This document shows positions 29,106-41,444 of a stretch of 64,000 nucleotides of DNA, in pieces. Made by a program: the position numbers and the translations under genes. This DNA comes from Aeromonas encheleia. GTDB lineage: Bacteria > Pseudomonadota > Gammaproteobacteria > Enterobacterales > Aeromonadaceae. Position 1 is the first letter of the stretch. Each line of letters opens with the position of its first letter. The notes below the pieces were generated by a model. That model searched no databases. It was not told the DNA's origin and was given only the letters and a program-made list of their open reading frames with translations. The stretch lies in contig NZ_LR134376.1 in the NCBI RefSeq assembly GCF_900637545.1, positions 4,028,001-4,092,000 of the forward strand. Direction: 5' to 3'.

Positions 29106-29978
29106 ATGGCGTCTCTGATCGAACTGGCCCACGGCCTGCCCTGGCTCTACCTCTCCCTGATGTTTCTCTTCTCCCTGATGATCGGCAGCTTCCTCAACGT
29201 GGTGATCCATCGCCTGCCCATCATGCTGGAGCGGGAGTGGCACGCGGAATACCGCAGCTACTTCGACAGCGATGCCGAGCCCGCCCCCACCACGCCTTAC
29301 AACCTGATGGTACCGCGCTCCTGCTGCCCTCACTGCGACCATCCCATCGGGGCGCTGGAGAACATCCCCCTGCTGAGCTGGCTCTGGCTCAAGGGGCGCT
29401 GCCGGCAGTGCCGGGCTCCCATCTCGGTCCGTTATCCGCTGGTCGAATTGCTGACCGCCCTGCTGTCGTTGGCCGTCGCGGCGACCCTGGCCCCGGGCTG
29501 GGGCACCCTGGCCGCTTTGGCGCTGACCTGGGTGCTGGTCGCGCTCACCTTCATCGATCTGGACAAGATGCTGCTGCCAGACCAGCTCACCCTGCCACTG
29601 CTGTGGGGAGGCCTGCTGTTCAACCTGCTGGGCGGCTTCGTCTCGCTGGGAGATGCGGTGATCGGGGCCATGGCCGGGTATCTGGTGCTGTGGAGCCTCT
29701 ACTGGGCCTTCAAACTGCTCACCGGCAAGGAGGGAATGGGCTACGGTGACTTCAAACTGCTGGCCGCCATCGGCGCCTGGCTGGGCTGGCAGGCTCTGCC
29801 CATAGTGCTGCTGCTCTCCTCCCTGATCGGCGCCCTGATCGGCCTCACGCTGATCGCCCTGCGTCGGCATCATCAAGCCAACCCTATTCCCTTTGGCCCC
29901 TATCTCGCCATCGCGGGCTGGATCGCGCTGCTGTGGGGCGATAGCATCACCCGCTGGTATCTGAACACCGTCCTCTAA
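29106..29978 (+). CDS. tapD: Type IV prepilin peptidase / N-methyltransferase
   Basis: 290 residues, about eight TMs. The cytosolic loop holds the zinc tetracysteine CPHC and CRQC. The catalytic aspartates are in IDLDKMLLPD and GYGDFK. It cleaves prepilin leaders after Gly and methylates the new N-terminus. In Aeromonas hydrophila TapD also processes the Exe type II secretion pseudopilins, so it serves aerolysin and enzyme secretion. The ATG at 29106 is chosen over the TTG two codons earlier. Confidence 0.95.
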   Translation: MASLIELAHGLPWLYLSLMFLFSLMIGSFLNVVIHRLPIMLEREWHAEYRSYFDSDAEPAPTTPYNLMVPRSCCPHCDHPIGALENIPLLSWLWLKGRCRQCRAPISVRYPLVELLTALLSLAVAATLAPGWGTLAALALTWVLVALTFIDLDKMLLPDQLTLPLLWGGLLFNLLGGFVSLGDAVIGAMAGYLVLWSLYWAFKLLTGKEGMGYGDFKLLAAIGAWLGWQALPIVLLLSSLIGALIGLTLIALRRHHQANPIPFGPYLAIAGWIALLWGDSITRWYLNTVL

Positions 29979-29996
29979 CACAAGGGTGCCCTGACA

Positions 29997-30611
29997 ATGT
30001 ATGTGGTAGCTATCACCGGCGGGATCGGCAGCGGCAAGACGACCGTCGCCAACCAGTTTGCGACCCTGGGTATCGAGGTGATCGATGCCGACCTGATCGC
30101 CCGCGAGGTGGTGGAGCCCGGCACACCGGCACTGACCGCCATCGCCAACCATTTTGGTCCCGGCATCCTGGATGAACAGGGGCGACTGGACAGGCGTGTC
30201 CTGCGCGAGCGAATCTTCAGCGAGCCGGCGGCCAAACACTGGCTCAACGCCCTGCTCCACCCCCTCATTCGCAGCGAGATGCTGCGCCAGTGCGCGGCGG
30301 CCAGCTCGCCCTACTGCCTGTTGGTGGTGCCGTTGCTGGTAGAGAACCGGTTGATGGCCCTGGCCGATCGAGTACTGGTTATCGACGTGGATGAGGCGAC
30401 CCAGATCGAACGAACCTGCCGCCGGGACGGGGTGAGTCGCGCCCAGGCGGAGGCCATTCTGGCCGCCCAGGCGAGCCGGGCCGAGCGGCTCGCGGTGGCC
30501 GATGATGTGCTGGACAACCAGAGTGGTACAAGTGAGACCATCCTGGCGCGAATTTTGGCGCTGCACGAGACATATCTGGCATTTGCCACTCAACAAGCCC
30601 GCCAAGTGTGA
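29997..30611 (+). CDS. coaE: Dephospho-CoA kinase
   Basis: 204 residues with the P-loop GGIGSGKT at about 8-15, the substrate-site ADLIARE, and the lid segment around [15 protein letters not shown]. It adds the 3'-phosphate in the last step of coenzyme A synthesis. It follows tapD by 18 bases and lies before zapD, the order seen in E. coli (ppdD-hofBC-coaE-zapD-yacG). Confidence 0.96.
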   Translation: MYVVAITGGIGSGKTTVANQFATLGIEVIDADLIAREVVEPGTPALTAIANHFGPGILDEQGRLDRRVLRERIFSEPAAKHWLNALLHPLIRSEMLRQCAAASSPYCLLVVPLLVENRLMALADRVLVIDVDEATQIERTCRRDGVSRAQAEAILAAQASRAERLAVADDVLDNQSGTSETILARILALHETYLAFATQQARQV

Positions 30612-30648
30612 GTACACTAGGCCGGTTTATGGCTGGCCAGGATTAGGC

Positions 30649-31371
30649 ATGATTTACGATTTCCCCCTCAACGAAAAAAGCCGGACCTATCTTCGTCTGG
30701 AGTCCCTGTTTTCCCAGATCCGCGACAATCTGGAGAGTGACCAGCCTTGGGCACACATCGCCTTTTTCAAGGGGTTGTTCGATCTGCAGGAACTGCTGGA
30801 GCGCGGCGATCTGCGTGCCGATCTGATCAAGGATCTGGAGCGGCTCGGTCAGCGACTGAGCCATTGGGCCAGCCTGCCGGAGGTCGATCTCGAGCAGATC
30901 CAGCGGATGCAGCAGGAGAGCGCCCAACTCTCCCGCAGCCTGCTCAATTCACCACGGCCCGGCGCCCGCCTGAAAGAAGATCGCCTGCTCGGCTCCATTC
31001 GCCAGCGTTTCTCCATTCCGGGTGGCCTGTGCGCCTTCGACGTGCCACAGCTGCACCACTGGCTGGCGACCCCGGCCGTCGCCCGTCATCAGCAGATGCA
31101 ACAGTGGCTCAGCGACATCAACCTGCTGATGAACGCCATCTCCCTGCTGCTGCGGCTGTGGCGCGAGTCCGGCCACTTCAGCGACCAGGTCGCCACCAAT
31201 GGCTTCTTCCAGGACACCGCCGAGGGCGCCGAGCTGATCCGCATCCGCATCCTCGGCAACCACTCCTGCTATCCGACCCTGAGCGGTCACAAGAACCGGT
31301 TCGCCCTGCGCTTCCTGCCGACGACAGAGCAGCAGATCGGCGACGTCCCCTTCCAGCTAGCCTGTTGCTAA
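30649..31371 (+). CDS. zapD: FtsZ-associated cell division protein ZapD
   Basis: 240 residues starting [18 protein letters not shown], the usual ZapD N-terminus, with the alpha-helical half and then the beta-rich half ([18 protein letters not shown]...). ZapD crosslinks FtsZ filaments by binding the FtsZ C-terminal peptide, which is present here (DYLDIPAFLRKQ in ftsZ). The reading frame extends upstream to 30502 but that part overlaps coaE and is not ZapD-like. Confidence 0.94.
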   Translation: MIYDFPLNEKSRTYLRLESLFSQIRDNLESDQPWAHIAFFKGLFDLQELLERGDLRADLIKDLERLGQRLSHWASLPEVDLEQIQRMQQESAQLSRSLLNSPRPGARLKEDRLLGSIRQRFSIPGGLCAFDVPQLHHWLATPAVARHQQMQQWLSDINLLMNAISLLLRLWRESGHFSDQVATNGFFQDTAEGAELIRIRILGNHSCYPTLSGHKNRFALRFLPTTEQQIGDVPFQLACC

Positions 31372-31387
31372 CGGTCAAGGAGCCAAT

Positions 31388-31582
31388 ATGGTCACCAAGG
31401 TGAAATGTCCGACCTGCCAAACCGAGATAGAGTGGGGCCCGCAGAGCCCGTTTCGTCCCTTCTGCAGCAAGCGCTGCCAGCTGATCGATCTCGGCGAATG
31501 GGCCGATGAAGAGAAGCGCATCCCGGGCGAGATCAATCCGGAGCTGTTGCCCTACCCGGATGAGGGTGAGCAGTGGCAATGA
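31388..31582 (+). CDS. yacG: Zinc-finger DNA gyrase inhibitor YacG
   Basis: 64 residues with two Cys pairs, CPTC near the N-terminus and CSKRC, forming one zinc site, then [15 protein letters not shown]. YacG binds GyrB and blocks DNA binding by gyrase in E. coli. It follows zapD by 16 bases, the standard coupling. Confidence 0.93.
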   Translation: MVTKVKCPTCQTEIEWGPQSPFRPFCSKRCQLIDLGEWADEEKRIPGEINPELLPYPDEGEQWQ

Positions 31583-31597
31583 GCCAGATACCAAAAA

Positions 31598-31618
31598 GGG
31601 CCCGCAGGGCCCTTTTTT
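31598..31618. terminator. Bidirectional terminator between yacG and mutT
   Basis: AAAAA, GGGCCC (31598-31603), loop GCA, GGGCCC (31607-31612), TTTTTT. The genes converge here. Confidence 0.9.
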
Positions 31619-31638
31619 AATATCGGCACCCCGGCAAA

Positions 31639-32046
31639 TTACTCCGCCAGCGATGCCTGCAGCCGCGCCACGATCGGGCCGTTGGCATCCGGGAACCGGT
31701 ATTCGTGCAAGGCGGCCAGCGGCACCCAGCGGCACTCCTGCCCCTCCTTGCCGAAGGGCTCGCCACTGAAACGGGTCACCTTCCAGATATCCAGCAGCAC
31801 CTGCTTGTCAGGATAATCGTGGTGCAGCTCCATGAAGGGAGCGCAATCCTGTACCCGAATCCCGATCTCCTCCCACAGCTCCCTGTCCAACGCGGTCAGC
31901 AGATCTTCCCCTGACTCCACCTTGCCCCCCGGGAACTCCCAGCGATCGCCCTGATGGCGGTCTGAGGAGCGTTTGGCGAGGAAGATCTCGCCCTTCTCAT
32001 TCTCGATGACGCCGACCGCCACCCAGATCCGTTTCTTCGGTTCCAT
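31639..32046 (-). CDS. mutT: 8-oxo-dGTP diphosphatase, Nudix hydrolase
   Basis: 135 residues from the ATG at 32046. The Nudix box is complete: GGKVESGE then REL-WEEIG. It cleanses 8-oxo-dGTP from the nucleotide pool. The start is downstream of a longer in-frame extension (to 32067) that overlaps the previous gene. It follows the TPR gene by 8 bases, so they share a transcript. In E. coli mutT follows secA directly; here an extra gene sits between. Confidence 0.93.
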   Translation of the reverse strand: MEPKKRIWVAVGVIENEKGEIFLAKRSSDRHQGDRWEFPGGKVESGEDLLTALDRELWEEIGIRVQDCAPFMELHHDYPDKQVLLDIWKVTRFSGEPFGKEGQECRWVPLAALHEYRFPDANGPIVARLQASLAE

Positions 32047-32054
32047 CTCTGTCC

Positions 32055-33239
32055 TCAACGTAAGCACGGCAACGCGGCAATCCAGGGGGCCAGCCGACTG
32101 GCCTGCTGCGCCTCCTGAGCCGTAAAGATATCCTGCCCCACATGCTCATTCCCACTCGGGGCGGGCTGTGGCCAGGGGCTCACCCCGGGCGGGGTGAAGC
32201 AACGATCATGCACCAAGCAGCTTTGGCGCAGATAGCGCCACAAGCAGTCGCGCAGGAACCACTGATCCACATTCGGTGTCTCCATGGTACCCGGTTGATA
32301 GGTGGCAAGCAGCGGGGCCAGCGGCGGCAGTATGCCGGCCACCCCGCCCCACATTCCCGCCAGCACCAGATCGGTATGGCTCCACCAGTCACGCATGATA
32401 TGGAACCAGCGCTCCGATGCAAGCCAGGCATCGACGGCGAGCCGTTCCCGGATGTTCAGCACTGAATCCGCATCGCGGATCAGGAAGCGCCCCACCCCGG
32501 GATCGTTGGCCACCAGGAAGCGCCAGCACAGGCGCTGACGCAGAGACTGTCCGGCCGGCTGCACCAGCACCTCGGCACCGTGCTCCTGCAGACACGCCAG
32601 CAAGGCTGCCGGCACGCTCGCATCCACATAGAAACGCACCCGCCAACCCGGATAGAGATAGGCCGCCGCCAGCATGTTGTCGAGCGCACCGCGCAGATAG
32701 CGCCGCTCGCTGCCCCACAGGGAGAAGGCGATGACCTTCTGCCGGTCGGGGCGCTCGGCCAGCCAGGTATCCGGGCCACCTGCGGGCAGCACCCACCCCT
32801 CGGCCGGCTGACCGGATGCCTCATCCTTCAGGATCAGTGCACGGGTGCCCGCCTGCGCCGCCTCGGCATGACGCCCAAGCTTGGCGAGGGAGGTACAAAG
32901 GCCATCCTGGGCCAGATATTCCCTCGGCTCACGCCGTGCCAGCTCGGTCAGTCGCAGCAGTGCCCGCTCATATTGGCCGGATCGCGACAGACAGACACAG
33001 AGGTTGCGCAGCACCTCGTTGTCACCGGGTTCGGTCTGATGAGCCAGTTCCAGCACTTGTGCGGCCGAGGCCGGATCGCCAGACAGAAAGAGGTAATAGG
33101 CAAACTGCAGCTGCAGGGGAGCGGGCTTGAGGCGCTCCCCGTTCAGTCGTGCCAGCACCAGCTGGACGGCCTCCTGTCGCCGCTCCTGCAACCAGCTGGC
33201 ATGGGCCGCTTCGTCCCACCCTGTCGGCGCCTTGCTCAT
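32055..33239 (-). CDS. TPR-repeat protein with a putative glycosyltransferase-like C-terminal domain
   Basis: 394 residues, start at the ATG 33239 (MSKAPTGWDEAAH). The first ~150 residues are helical TPR-like repeats (ASAAQVLELAHQTEPGDNEV, ERALLRLTELARREP). From about 170 there is an alpha/beta domain: VIAFSLWGSERRYLRGALDN, YPGWRVRFYVD, then an acidic RDADS motif (about residues 256-260) that resembles the DxD metal site of nucleotide-sugar transferases. There is no signal peptide. No characterised homolog is recognised. It is inserted between secA and mutT relative to E. coli. Glycosyl transfer is inference from the motif. Confidence 0.65.
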   Translation of the reverse strand: MSKAPTGWDEAAHASWLQERRQEAVQLVLARLNGERLKPAPLQLQFAYYLFLSGDPASAAQVLELAHQTEPGDNEVLRNLCVCLSRSGQYERALLRLTELARREPREYLAQDGLCTSLAKLGRHAEAAQAGTRALILKDEASGQPAEGWVLPAGGPDTWLAERPDRQKVIAFSLWGSERRYLRGALDNMLAAAYLYPGWRVRFYVDASVPAALLACLQEHGAEVLVQPAGQSLRQRLCWRFLVANDPGVGRFLIRDADSVLNIRERLAVDAWLASERWFHIMRDWWSHTDLVLAGMWGGVAGILPPLAPLLATYQPGTMETPNVDQWFLRDCLWRYLRQSCLVHDRCFTPPGVSPWPQPAPSGNEHVGQDIFTAQEAQQASRLAPWIAALPCLR

Positions 33240-33272
33240 CTTCTCTCTCCTTCCTTGGGGGCCCTGAAATGA

Positions 33273-33296
33273 ATGCACCGCCCGGAGGCGGTGCAT
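33273..33296 (-). terminator. Hairpin after secA, probable terminator or attenuator
   Basis: ATGCACCGCC (33273-33282) pairs perfectly with GGCGGTGCAT (33287-33296), loop CGGA. It sits 17 bases after the secA stop. The following minus-strand sequence TCATTTC is only weakly T-rich, so read-through into the TPR gene is likely. Confidence 0.6.
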
Positions 33297-33312
33297 GAAT
33301 CACAACAAGGGA

Positions 33313-36033
<2,721 letters not shown>

Positions 36034-36092
36034 GGGTACCAACTGTTTTGGTTATATTTGAGCGTTCCGTCACTGGAACCTGAAGAAAAAAC

Positions 36093-36998
36093 CTAACCCC
36101 GTCTGGCGTTCAGAAAGCGTGCGGGGTTGACCTGACGACCATCTTTCAACACTTCATAATGCAAATGCACCCCGGTCGCGCGACCGGTTCGCCCCATCAG
36201 GGCTATCTTCTGGCCCTCATCGACCAGGGTGCCCACATCCACCAACAACTTGGAGTTGTGGGCATAGCGGGTCACCAGACCATTGCCATGGTCAATCTCG
36301 ACCATGTTGCCAAATTCCGGGTGGCGGCCCGCCCAGCTGACGATCCCCTTGCCGGTCGCCATGATGGGGGTGCCGGGCTTGCCACGGAAATCCACGCCCT
36401 TGTGCATCTTGGCTCGACCGTTGAACGGATCGACCCGGCCACCGAAGCCAGAGGAGATCCAGACTCGCTCCTGCTTGACCGGCGAACCGGCAATGAAACC
36501 GGCATCGGTGATATGGTGATTCATGATGAAAGATTCAAGTACCGACAGCTGTTCTTCACGGCTACTGAGCTGGCGGTTGAGGTGCGCCATGGAATCTTGC
36601 AGCTCGTTGAGGCTGACTTCCAAGTCTGCATCATAGGAGGGACCGCCCATCGGGGGCAGCTCCTTGAAATTGAACTCGTCGGGATCGAGATCGGCCTTTT
36701 CGGTCAGCCGCTCGCCGAGCGCATTGAGGCGGCCCAGTTGCCCCTGCATGGTGCCCACCTGAGCGGCCAGCATGGCAAGCTGTTCACGGGCTTCATCGGC
36801 CCCTTGCGTGGATTTTTGCTGTTCGGCCTTGGCCAGCGCGATTTCCAGCGCCTCCATCTGCTGGTGCCAGCTCTGCCAGAGCCAACCACCACCCAGTGCC
36901 AACAGGGAGAAGAGGATACCGCCGACCCAGGCCAGACGTTGTTTGGGTAAGTGCAACTTGCGGCGCTGCTTACCGTTGAGGATCAGGGTAATGCTCAT
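36093..36998 (-). CDS. M23 (LytM) peptidase with coiled coil, membrane-anchored
   Basis: 301 residues: cytosolic basic head, one TM (about 24-44), a coiled coil (about 48-170, rich in Glu/Gln/Leu), then an M23 domain with Zn ligands in MHKGVDFRG and HLHYEV, and the H/D/H set intact, so probably active rather than a degenerate LytM regulator like EnvC or NlpD. It should cleave peptidoglycan cross-bridges in the periplasm. The position between lpxC and secA, shared with several gammaproteobacteria lacking secM, suggests a link to division or envelope growth. Confidence 0.88.
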   Translation of the reverse strand: MSITLILNGKQRRKLHLPKQRLAWVGGILFSLLALGGGWLWQSWHQQMEALEIALAKAEQQKSTQGADEAREQLAMLAAQVGTMQGQLGRLNALGERLTEKADLDPDEFNFKELPPMGGPSYDADLEVSLNELQDSMAHLNRQLSSREEQLSVLESFIMNHHITDAGFIAGSPVKQERVWISSGFGGRVDPFNGRAKMHKGVDFRGKPGTPIMATGKGIVSWAGRHPEFGNMVEIDHGNGLVTRYAHNSKLLVDVGTLVDEGQKIALMGRTGRATGVHLHYEVLKDGRQVNPARFLNARRG

Positions 36999-37081
36999 AG
37001 AAATATGTCTTCTCGGTCAGGTGCGGCCAGGAGCCTGCACGGGCAATAAAACCGGGAGATAATCGGTATTAAAGGATGGAA

Positions 37082-37128
37082 TAAACAAATGACAGGACGT
37101 CGGTGCGGAGAGATGACCGACGTCCTGT
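37082..37128 (-). terminator. Long-stem hairpin after lpxC
   Basis: ACAGGACGTCGGT (37092-37104) pairs with ACCGACGTCCTGT (37116-37128), a perfect 13-bp stem with an 11-base loop. Minus-strand CATTTGTTTAT follows. It lies 10 bases past the lpxC stop and closes the dcw-lpxC transcripts. Confidence 0.75.
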
Positions 37129-37138
37129 TGCACAGCTA

Positions 37139-38062
37139 TCAGGCCAGAACCAGACCGTTATCGTAGTAAGCGATGGGCGCTTTCTCGCCCTCACCCTCGA
37201 AGGTCACCAGTTCCCAGGCCTCCTGCTTGGCCAGCAAGGCACGCAGCAGTTTGTTGTTCAAGGCGTGGCCAGTCTTGTAGGCACGGAATTCGCCGATGAT
37301 GCTGCGGTTACACATATAGAGGTCACCGATCGCATCCAGCATCTTGTGCTTGACGAACTCGTCTTCATACCGCAAACCATCTTCGTTCAGCACCCGATAG
37401 TCATCCAGCACCACGGCATTCTCCAGGCTTCCGCCCAATGCCAAGTTCTGGGACCGCAGGTACTCGATGTCGCGCATGAAACCAAAGGTACGGGCACGAC
37501 TGATCTCTTTCACGAAGGAGCTACCGGAGAAGTCCAGCACGCAACGCTGGTTGCGGCCTTCAAACACCGGATGCTGGAAATCGATCTCGAGATCCATCTT
37601 GAAGCCGTTGCGATAGGGGTGGAATTCCGCCCACTTGTCGCCGTCTTCAACCCGGATGCTCTGCTTGATCCGCACGAACTGCTTCGGCGCATTCTGTTCA
37701 CGGATACCGACTTCTTGCAGCAGGTAGATGAACGGGTGCGCACTGCCATCCATCACCGGGATCTCGGGTGCGTCAACCTCCACATAGAGGTTGTCGATCC
37801 CCATCCCGGCCAGGGCGGCAGAGAGGTGTTCGATGGTAGAAACGCGTACACCGGCTTCGTTCACCAGAGCGGTACAAAGCACGGTATCGCGCACCTGATC
37901 GGCGTTGGCTGGCAGCGCTACCACAGGATTCAGATCGGTACGCAAGTAAACGATCCCTGTGTTAACAGGCGCCGGACGGAACGTCATTGTGACTTTCCGG
38001 CCCGAATGCAGGCCCACACCGGTGGCCTGAACACTCGTTTTCAAGGTTCTTTGTCTAATCAT
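37139..38062 (-). CDS. lpxC: UDP-3-O-acyl-N-acetylglucosamine deacetylase
   Basis: 307 residues. The catalytic zinc ligands are in TIEHLSAAL (His near 79) and HKMLDAIGD (His and Asp near 238-242). Substrate-channel motifs such as MDGSAHPF and [12 protein letters not shown] are present. It commits UDP-GlcNAc-acyl to lipid A synthesis in the cytosol. It follows ftsZ, as in E. coli. LpxC level is controlled by FtsH through its C-terminal tail; the tail here ends [11 protein letters not shown], close to the E. coli form. Confidence 0.97.
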   Translation of the reverse strand: MIRQRTLKTSVQATGVGLHSGRKVTMTFRPAPVNTGIVYLRTDLNPVVALPANADQVRDTVLCTALVNEAGVRVSTIEHLSAALAGMGIDNLYVEVDAPEIPVMDGSAHPFIYLLQEVGIREQNAPKQFVRIKQSIRVEDGDKWAEFHPYRNGFKMDLEIDFQHPVFEGRNQRCVLDFSGSSFVKEISRARTFGFMRDIEYLRSQNLALGGSLENAVVLDDYRVLNEDGLRYEDEFVKHKMLDAIGDLYMCNRSIIGEFRAYKTGHALNNKLLRALLAKQEAWELVTFEGEGEKAPIAYYDNGLVLA

Positions 38063-38115
38063 GGGTGTATCCGCTTAACAGCTCAAATTCCGGACCAGAT
38101 GGTCGTTGCCGGGCC

Positions 38116-38145
38116 ATCTTAGCACAATCCTTAAGCAACAAACAA
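38116..38145 (-). promoter_or_regulatory. Candidate lpxC promoter
   Basis: On the minus strand TTGTTT (38145-38140), an 18-base spacer and TAAGAT (38121-38116), 54 bases before the lpxC start. A separate promoter here would match E. coli practice; strength is uncertain. Confidence 0.4.
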
Positions 38146-38163
38146 ACCAGAGCCATCAGAGGC

Positions 38164-39315
38164 TTAGTCAGCTTGTTTGCGCAGGAACGCCGGAATATCC
38201 AGATAATCCGGTTCGCGACGAGCTTGCGGCTCGGCGTTAACCACCTTGGCCGGGGCCTCTTCCATCACGCGAGACTGCAGTGCTTCGCTGATCAGGGGCT
38301 GACGGGCCGGACGCTCTTGAACCATGTTGTTCTTGACCAGCGTGATGTCGGCCTTGCGCTCGGCACCGATACCGGTCGCGACCACGGTCACCCGCAGTTC
38401 GTCGTGCATTTCCGGGTCGATTACGGTACCCACCACCACGGTGGCGTTCTCGGAGGCGAAGGCCTTGACCGCGTTACCCACGGTTTCGAACTCTTCGATG
38501 GTCATGTCCATGCCGGCGGTGATGTTGACCAGGATGCCACGGGCACCGGCCAGATCCACGTCTTCCAACAGCGGGCTGGAGATGGCCTTCTCGGCGGCTT
38601 CTTCGGCACGGTCATCACCGGAGGCAGAACCTGTCCCCATCATGGCGGTACCCATCTCGCGCATCACGGTACGCACGTCCGCGAAGTCGACGTTGATCAA
38701 ACCCGGGCGGGTGATCAGCTCGGCGATGCCCTGTACCGCACCCAGCAGCACATCGTTGGCCGCCTTGAAGGCGTCCAGCAGGGAGATACCGCGACCCAGC
38801 ACCTTCAGCAACTTGTCGTTGGGGATGGTGATCAGGGAGTCGACGTTCTTGGACAGCTCCTCGATGCCGTGTGCCGCGAAGCCCATCCGCTTCTTCCCTT
38901 CGAAGGAGAACGGCTTGGTCACGACGGCAACAGTCAGGATGCCCATCTCGCGCGCCACTTCGGCCACGATAGGCGCGGCACCGGTACCGGTACCACCACC
39001 CATGCCGGCGGCGATGAACACCATGTCTGAACCGGTCAGCAGCTCACGCAGCGCTTCCCTGTCTTCCATGGCGGCGTCACGGCCCACTTCCGGATTGGCT
39101 CCGGCACCCAGACCCTTGGTGATGCCACCGCCGATCTGCAGAGTGGTGTTGGCACTGGAGTTGCGCAGCGCCTGGGCGTCGGTGTTGACGGTAATGAACT
39201 CAACACCCTCGATGTTTTGACGAACCATGTGCTCGACTGCGTTGCCGCCGCCGCCACCCACACCTATCACCTTGATGACGGCTTCGTCAGTGTGGCTATC
39301 CATAAATTCAAACAT
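38164..39315 (-). CDS. ftsZ: Cell division GTPase FtsZ
   Basis: 383 residues. The tubulin signature GGGTGTG is at about 107-113, the N-terminal GVGGGGGNAV loop and the T7 synergy loop NVDFADVRTVM follow the family order. A variable linker (about 317-365) leads to the C-terminal peptide DYLDIPAFLRKQ that binds FtsA, ZipA and ZapD. It forms the Z-ring. It follows ftsA by 39 bases. Confidence 0.98.
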   Translation of the reverse strand: MFEFMDSHTDEAVIKVIGVGGGGGNAVEHMVRQNIEGVEFITVNTDAQALRNSSANTTLQIGGGITKGLGAGANPEVGRDAAMEDREALRELLTGSDMVFIAAGMGGGTGTGAAPIVAEVAREMGILTVAVVTKPFSFEGKKRMGFAAHGIEELSKNVDSLITIPNDKLLKVLGRGISLLDAFKAANDVLLGAVQGIAELITRPGLINVDFADVRTVMREMGTAMMGTGSASGDDRAEEAAEKAISSPLLEDVDLAGARGILVNITAGMDMTIEEFETVGNAVKAFASENATVVVGTVIDPEMHDELRVTVVATGIGAERKADITLVKNNMVQERPARQPLISEALQSRVMEEAPAKVVNAEPQARREPDYLDIPAFLRKQAD

Positions 39316-39354
39316 GTTGTCTCTCCGCTTTATTTGCCTGACTCAGCAAAATCT

Positions 39355-40614
39355 TTAGAACTCGCCACGCAGCCAGTTGCTGACCCGTTTGACCAGGCCA
39401 CCTACGCTTGCCTTGGCAGCATATTCTTTGCTCGTACCGGTGGATTGATGGGTTCGGCCGTACTGCAGCAACCCGACCGCGGTCGAGTACACCGGTGCCT
39501 GCACGTAATCACTCAATCCACGTATGTTCATGGGTTCGCCCACCCGGACCTGGCTCTGGAAGATCTGCTCTGCGCACTCCACAATGCCTTCGATCTGGGC
39601 CGCGCCACCGGTCAGTACTACCCCGGCCGCCAGCTGATGCTTGACCCCCTGTGCCTTCAACTCGCTCTGCACCCGCACCAGCTCATCATTCACCATGGAG
39701 AGCAACTCGGTGTAACGGGGTTCAATCACTTCGGCCAGTGTCTGCCGCTGCAGGCTACGCGCCGGACGGCCGCCGACACTGGGGACTTCAATATTGTCTT
39801 CCTTGCTGACCAGGCGGCCGAGGGCGCAACCGTAGCGCACCTTGATCGCTTCTGCGTCCAGCGGCGGTGTGCCGAAGGCGTAGGCGATGTCGCTGGTCAC
39901 TGTGCTGCCGGCATAGGGGATCACCTTGGTATGGCGCAGGGCACCGCCGGTAAACAGCGACATGTCCATGGTGCCACCCCCGATGTCCACCACGCAGACA
40001 CCCAGCTCCTTCTCGTCTTCCGTCAACACGGCATAGCTGGAGGCCAGCGCCGAGAAGATCAGCTGATCCACCCGCAGACCGACCTTCTCAACGCATTTCT
40101 CGATGTTGCGAGCCATGTCGTTGTGGCAGGTGATCAGGTGCACCTTGGCCGCCATCCGCACGCCGGACAGGCCGACCGGATTCTTGATCCCTTCCTGATA
40201 GTCGATGGCAAACTCCTGGGGCAGCACGTGCAGCACCCGCAGCTCATCGGACAATCGCACCGACTTGGCGGTGTGGATGACGTTGTCCACGTCCTCCTGG
40301 GTCACCTCTTCGTCGGAGATGGGCACCATGCCGGTCTCGTTGCGGCAATCGATGTGCTTGCCGGACAAGCCCAGATAGACCGAGCTTATCTGGCAGTCGG
40401 CCATCATCTCGGCCTCTTCCACCGCCCGGCGCAGGGACTTGACCACGGAGTCGAGATCATTGACCCCGCCCTTCTCCATCCCGCGAGACGCGTGGCTACC
40501 CATGCCGATGACATTGAGCTCGCCATCCGGCAATACTTCTCCAACCAGTACCGCCACTTTGGTCGTGCCGATATCCAGTCCGACAATCAAATTCCTATCT
40601 GCGGTGTTGGTCAT
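39355..40614 (-). CDS. ftsA: Actin-like cell division protein FtsA
   Basis: 419 residues. The phosphate-1 loop GLDIGTTKVAVLVGE opens the protein, VVDIGGGTMDMSLF is the phosphate-2 motif, and the C-terminal amphipathic helix (VKRVSNWLRGEF) attaches it to the membrane. FtsA tethers FtsZ and recruits FtsN. Its start overlaps the end of ftsQ by 20 bases, implying translational coupling. Confidence 0.97.
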   Translation of the reverse strand: MTNTADRNLIVGLDIGTTKVAVLVGEVLPDGELNVIGMGSHASRGMEKGGVNDLDSVVKSLRRAVEEAEMMADCQISSVYLGLSGKHIDCRNETGMVPISDEEVTQEDVDNVIHTAKSVRLSDELRVLHVLPQEFAIDYQEGIKNPVGLSGVRMAAKVHLITCHNDMARNIEKCVEKVGLRVDQLIFSALASSYAVLTEDEKELGVCVVDIGGGTMDMSLFTGGALRHTKVIPYAGSTVTSDIAYAFGTPPLDAEAIKVRYGCALGRLVSKEDNIEVPSVGGRPARSLQRQTLAEVIEPRYTELLSMVNDELVRVQSELKAQGVKHQLAAGVVLTGGAAQIEGIVECAEQIFQSQVRVGEPMNIRGLSDYVQAPVYSTAVGLLQYGRTHQSTGTSKEYAAKASVGGLVKRVSNWLRGEF

Positions 40615-41347
40615 TCACTTTCTCTTCGTTCTTCTTCCAGCCAACCGCCATTCCGGTGTCGTATCGAAGGTCCACGTAAGCCACTTGCTCACGGGGTTCG
40701 ATGACCGGGAAGGCATCGATAAACCGCTGCAGGCGAAGCGCGATGTCCGCGCGCCCCACAAACAGCTGAATGTTGCCATCCAGGGTCAGTTCCCAGGCAT
40801 GGCGAGGGGTCAGATTCACCCCCAACAACTTGTATCCCTTGGCAGCCAGCTGCGCCTCGTACTGGTGACTGGCCTCCAGCACCATGGCGGCCTGATCATC
40901 GGGCCCGGACAACTGCATCAGGGGTGTTTTCACCCTGTCCGGTGCACTGAATACCTCACCCTTGGTGTTGACGAAGCGGTTGCCATTCCAGCGTGCCGCC
41001 ACCGCCTGTTCGGTGAGGTAGACCTTGATCTTGTTCGGCCACTTCTTGCGTACCGAGACCTGGGCTACCCAGGGCAGGGCGTTCAAACGCCCCTGCAATT
41101 CGTTCACATCCAGCTCGAAGAAGTTGCGCAGTTCGGCGCCATCCAGCACGGCGGCGCGCAACTCATCGGCCTTCAAATATTCGTGTTGCCCCTGCAGCAA
41201 CAGCTCGCTCATGGGCAACCGACTGGCATCCGTCAGCCAGTCTTTAACATCCAGCGCAGTCTGGTAGAGCCCCCACATGACCAGGATGAAAAATGCCACC
41301 CCGGCGATGAAGCCCCCCTTGGTGCGCCCTTGTGCCCTTGCCTCCAC
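40595..41347 (-). CDS. ftsQ: Cell division protein FtsQ
   Basis: 250 residues starting with GTG. A short cytosolic part, TM (about 13-32), POTRA domain and beta domain match FtsQ, with the conserved WVAQVSVRKKWPNKIKVYLTEQ segment. It bridges FtsB/FtsL to the early divisome. It follows murC by 97 bases; in E. coli ddlB fills that gap, but there is no room for it here. An ATG-start alternative further inside is not supported because the TM would be lost. Confidence 0.93.
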   Translation of the reverse strand: MEARAQGRTKGGFIAGVAFFILVMWGLYQTALDVKDWLTDASRLPMSELLLQGQHEYLKADELRAAVLDGAELRNFFELDVNELQGRLNALPWVAQVSVRKKWPNKIKVYLTEQAVAARWNGNRFVNTKGEVFSAPDRVKTPLMQLSGPDDQAAMVLEASHQYEAQLAAKGYKLLGVNLTPRHAWELTLDGNIQLFVGRADIALRLQRFIDAFPVIEPREQVAYVDLRYDTGMAVGWKKNEEKVNDQHRR

Positions 41348-41444
41348 CCGCTCAATCCCCGTTTAACGCGCCATGCCGGCCACTTGCAGACCGGTCCGCC
41401 ATTATATAGGCCCCGGCTTGGCGGTCAAAATACTCATTGGGCCC

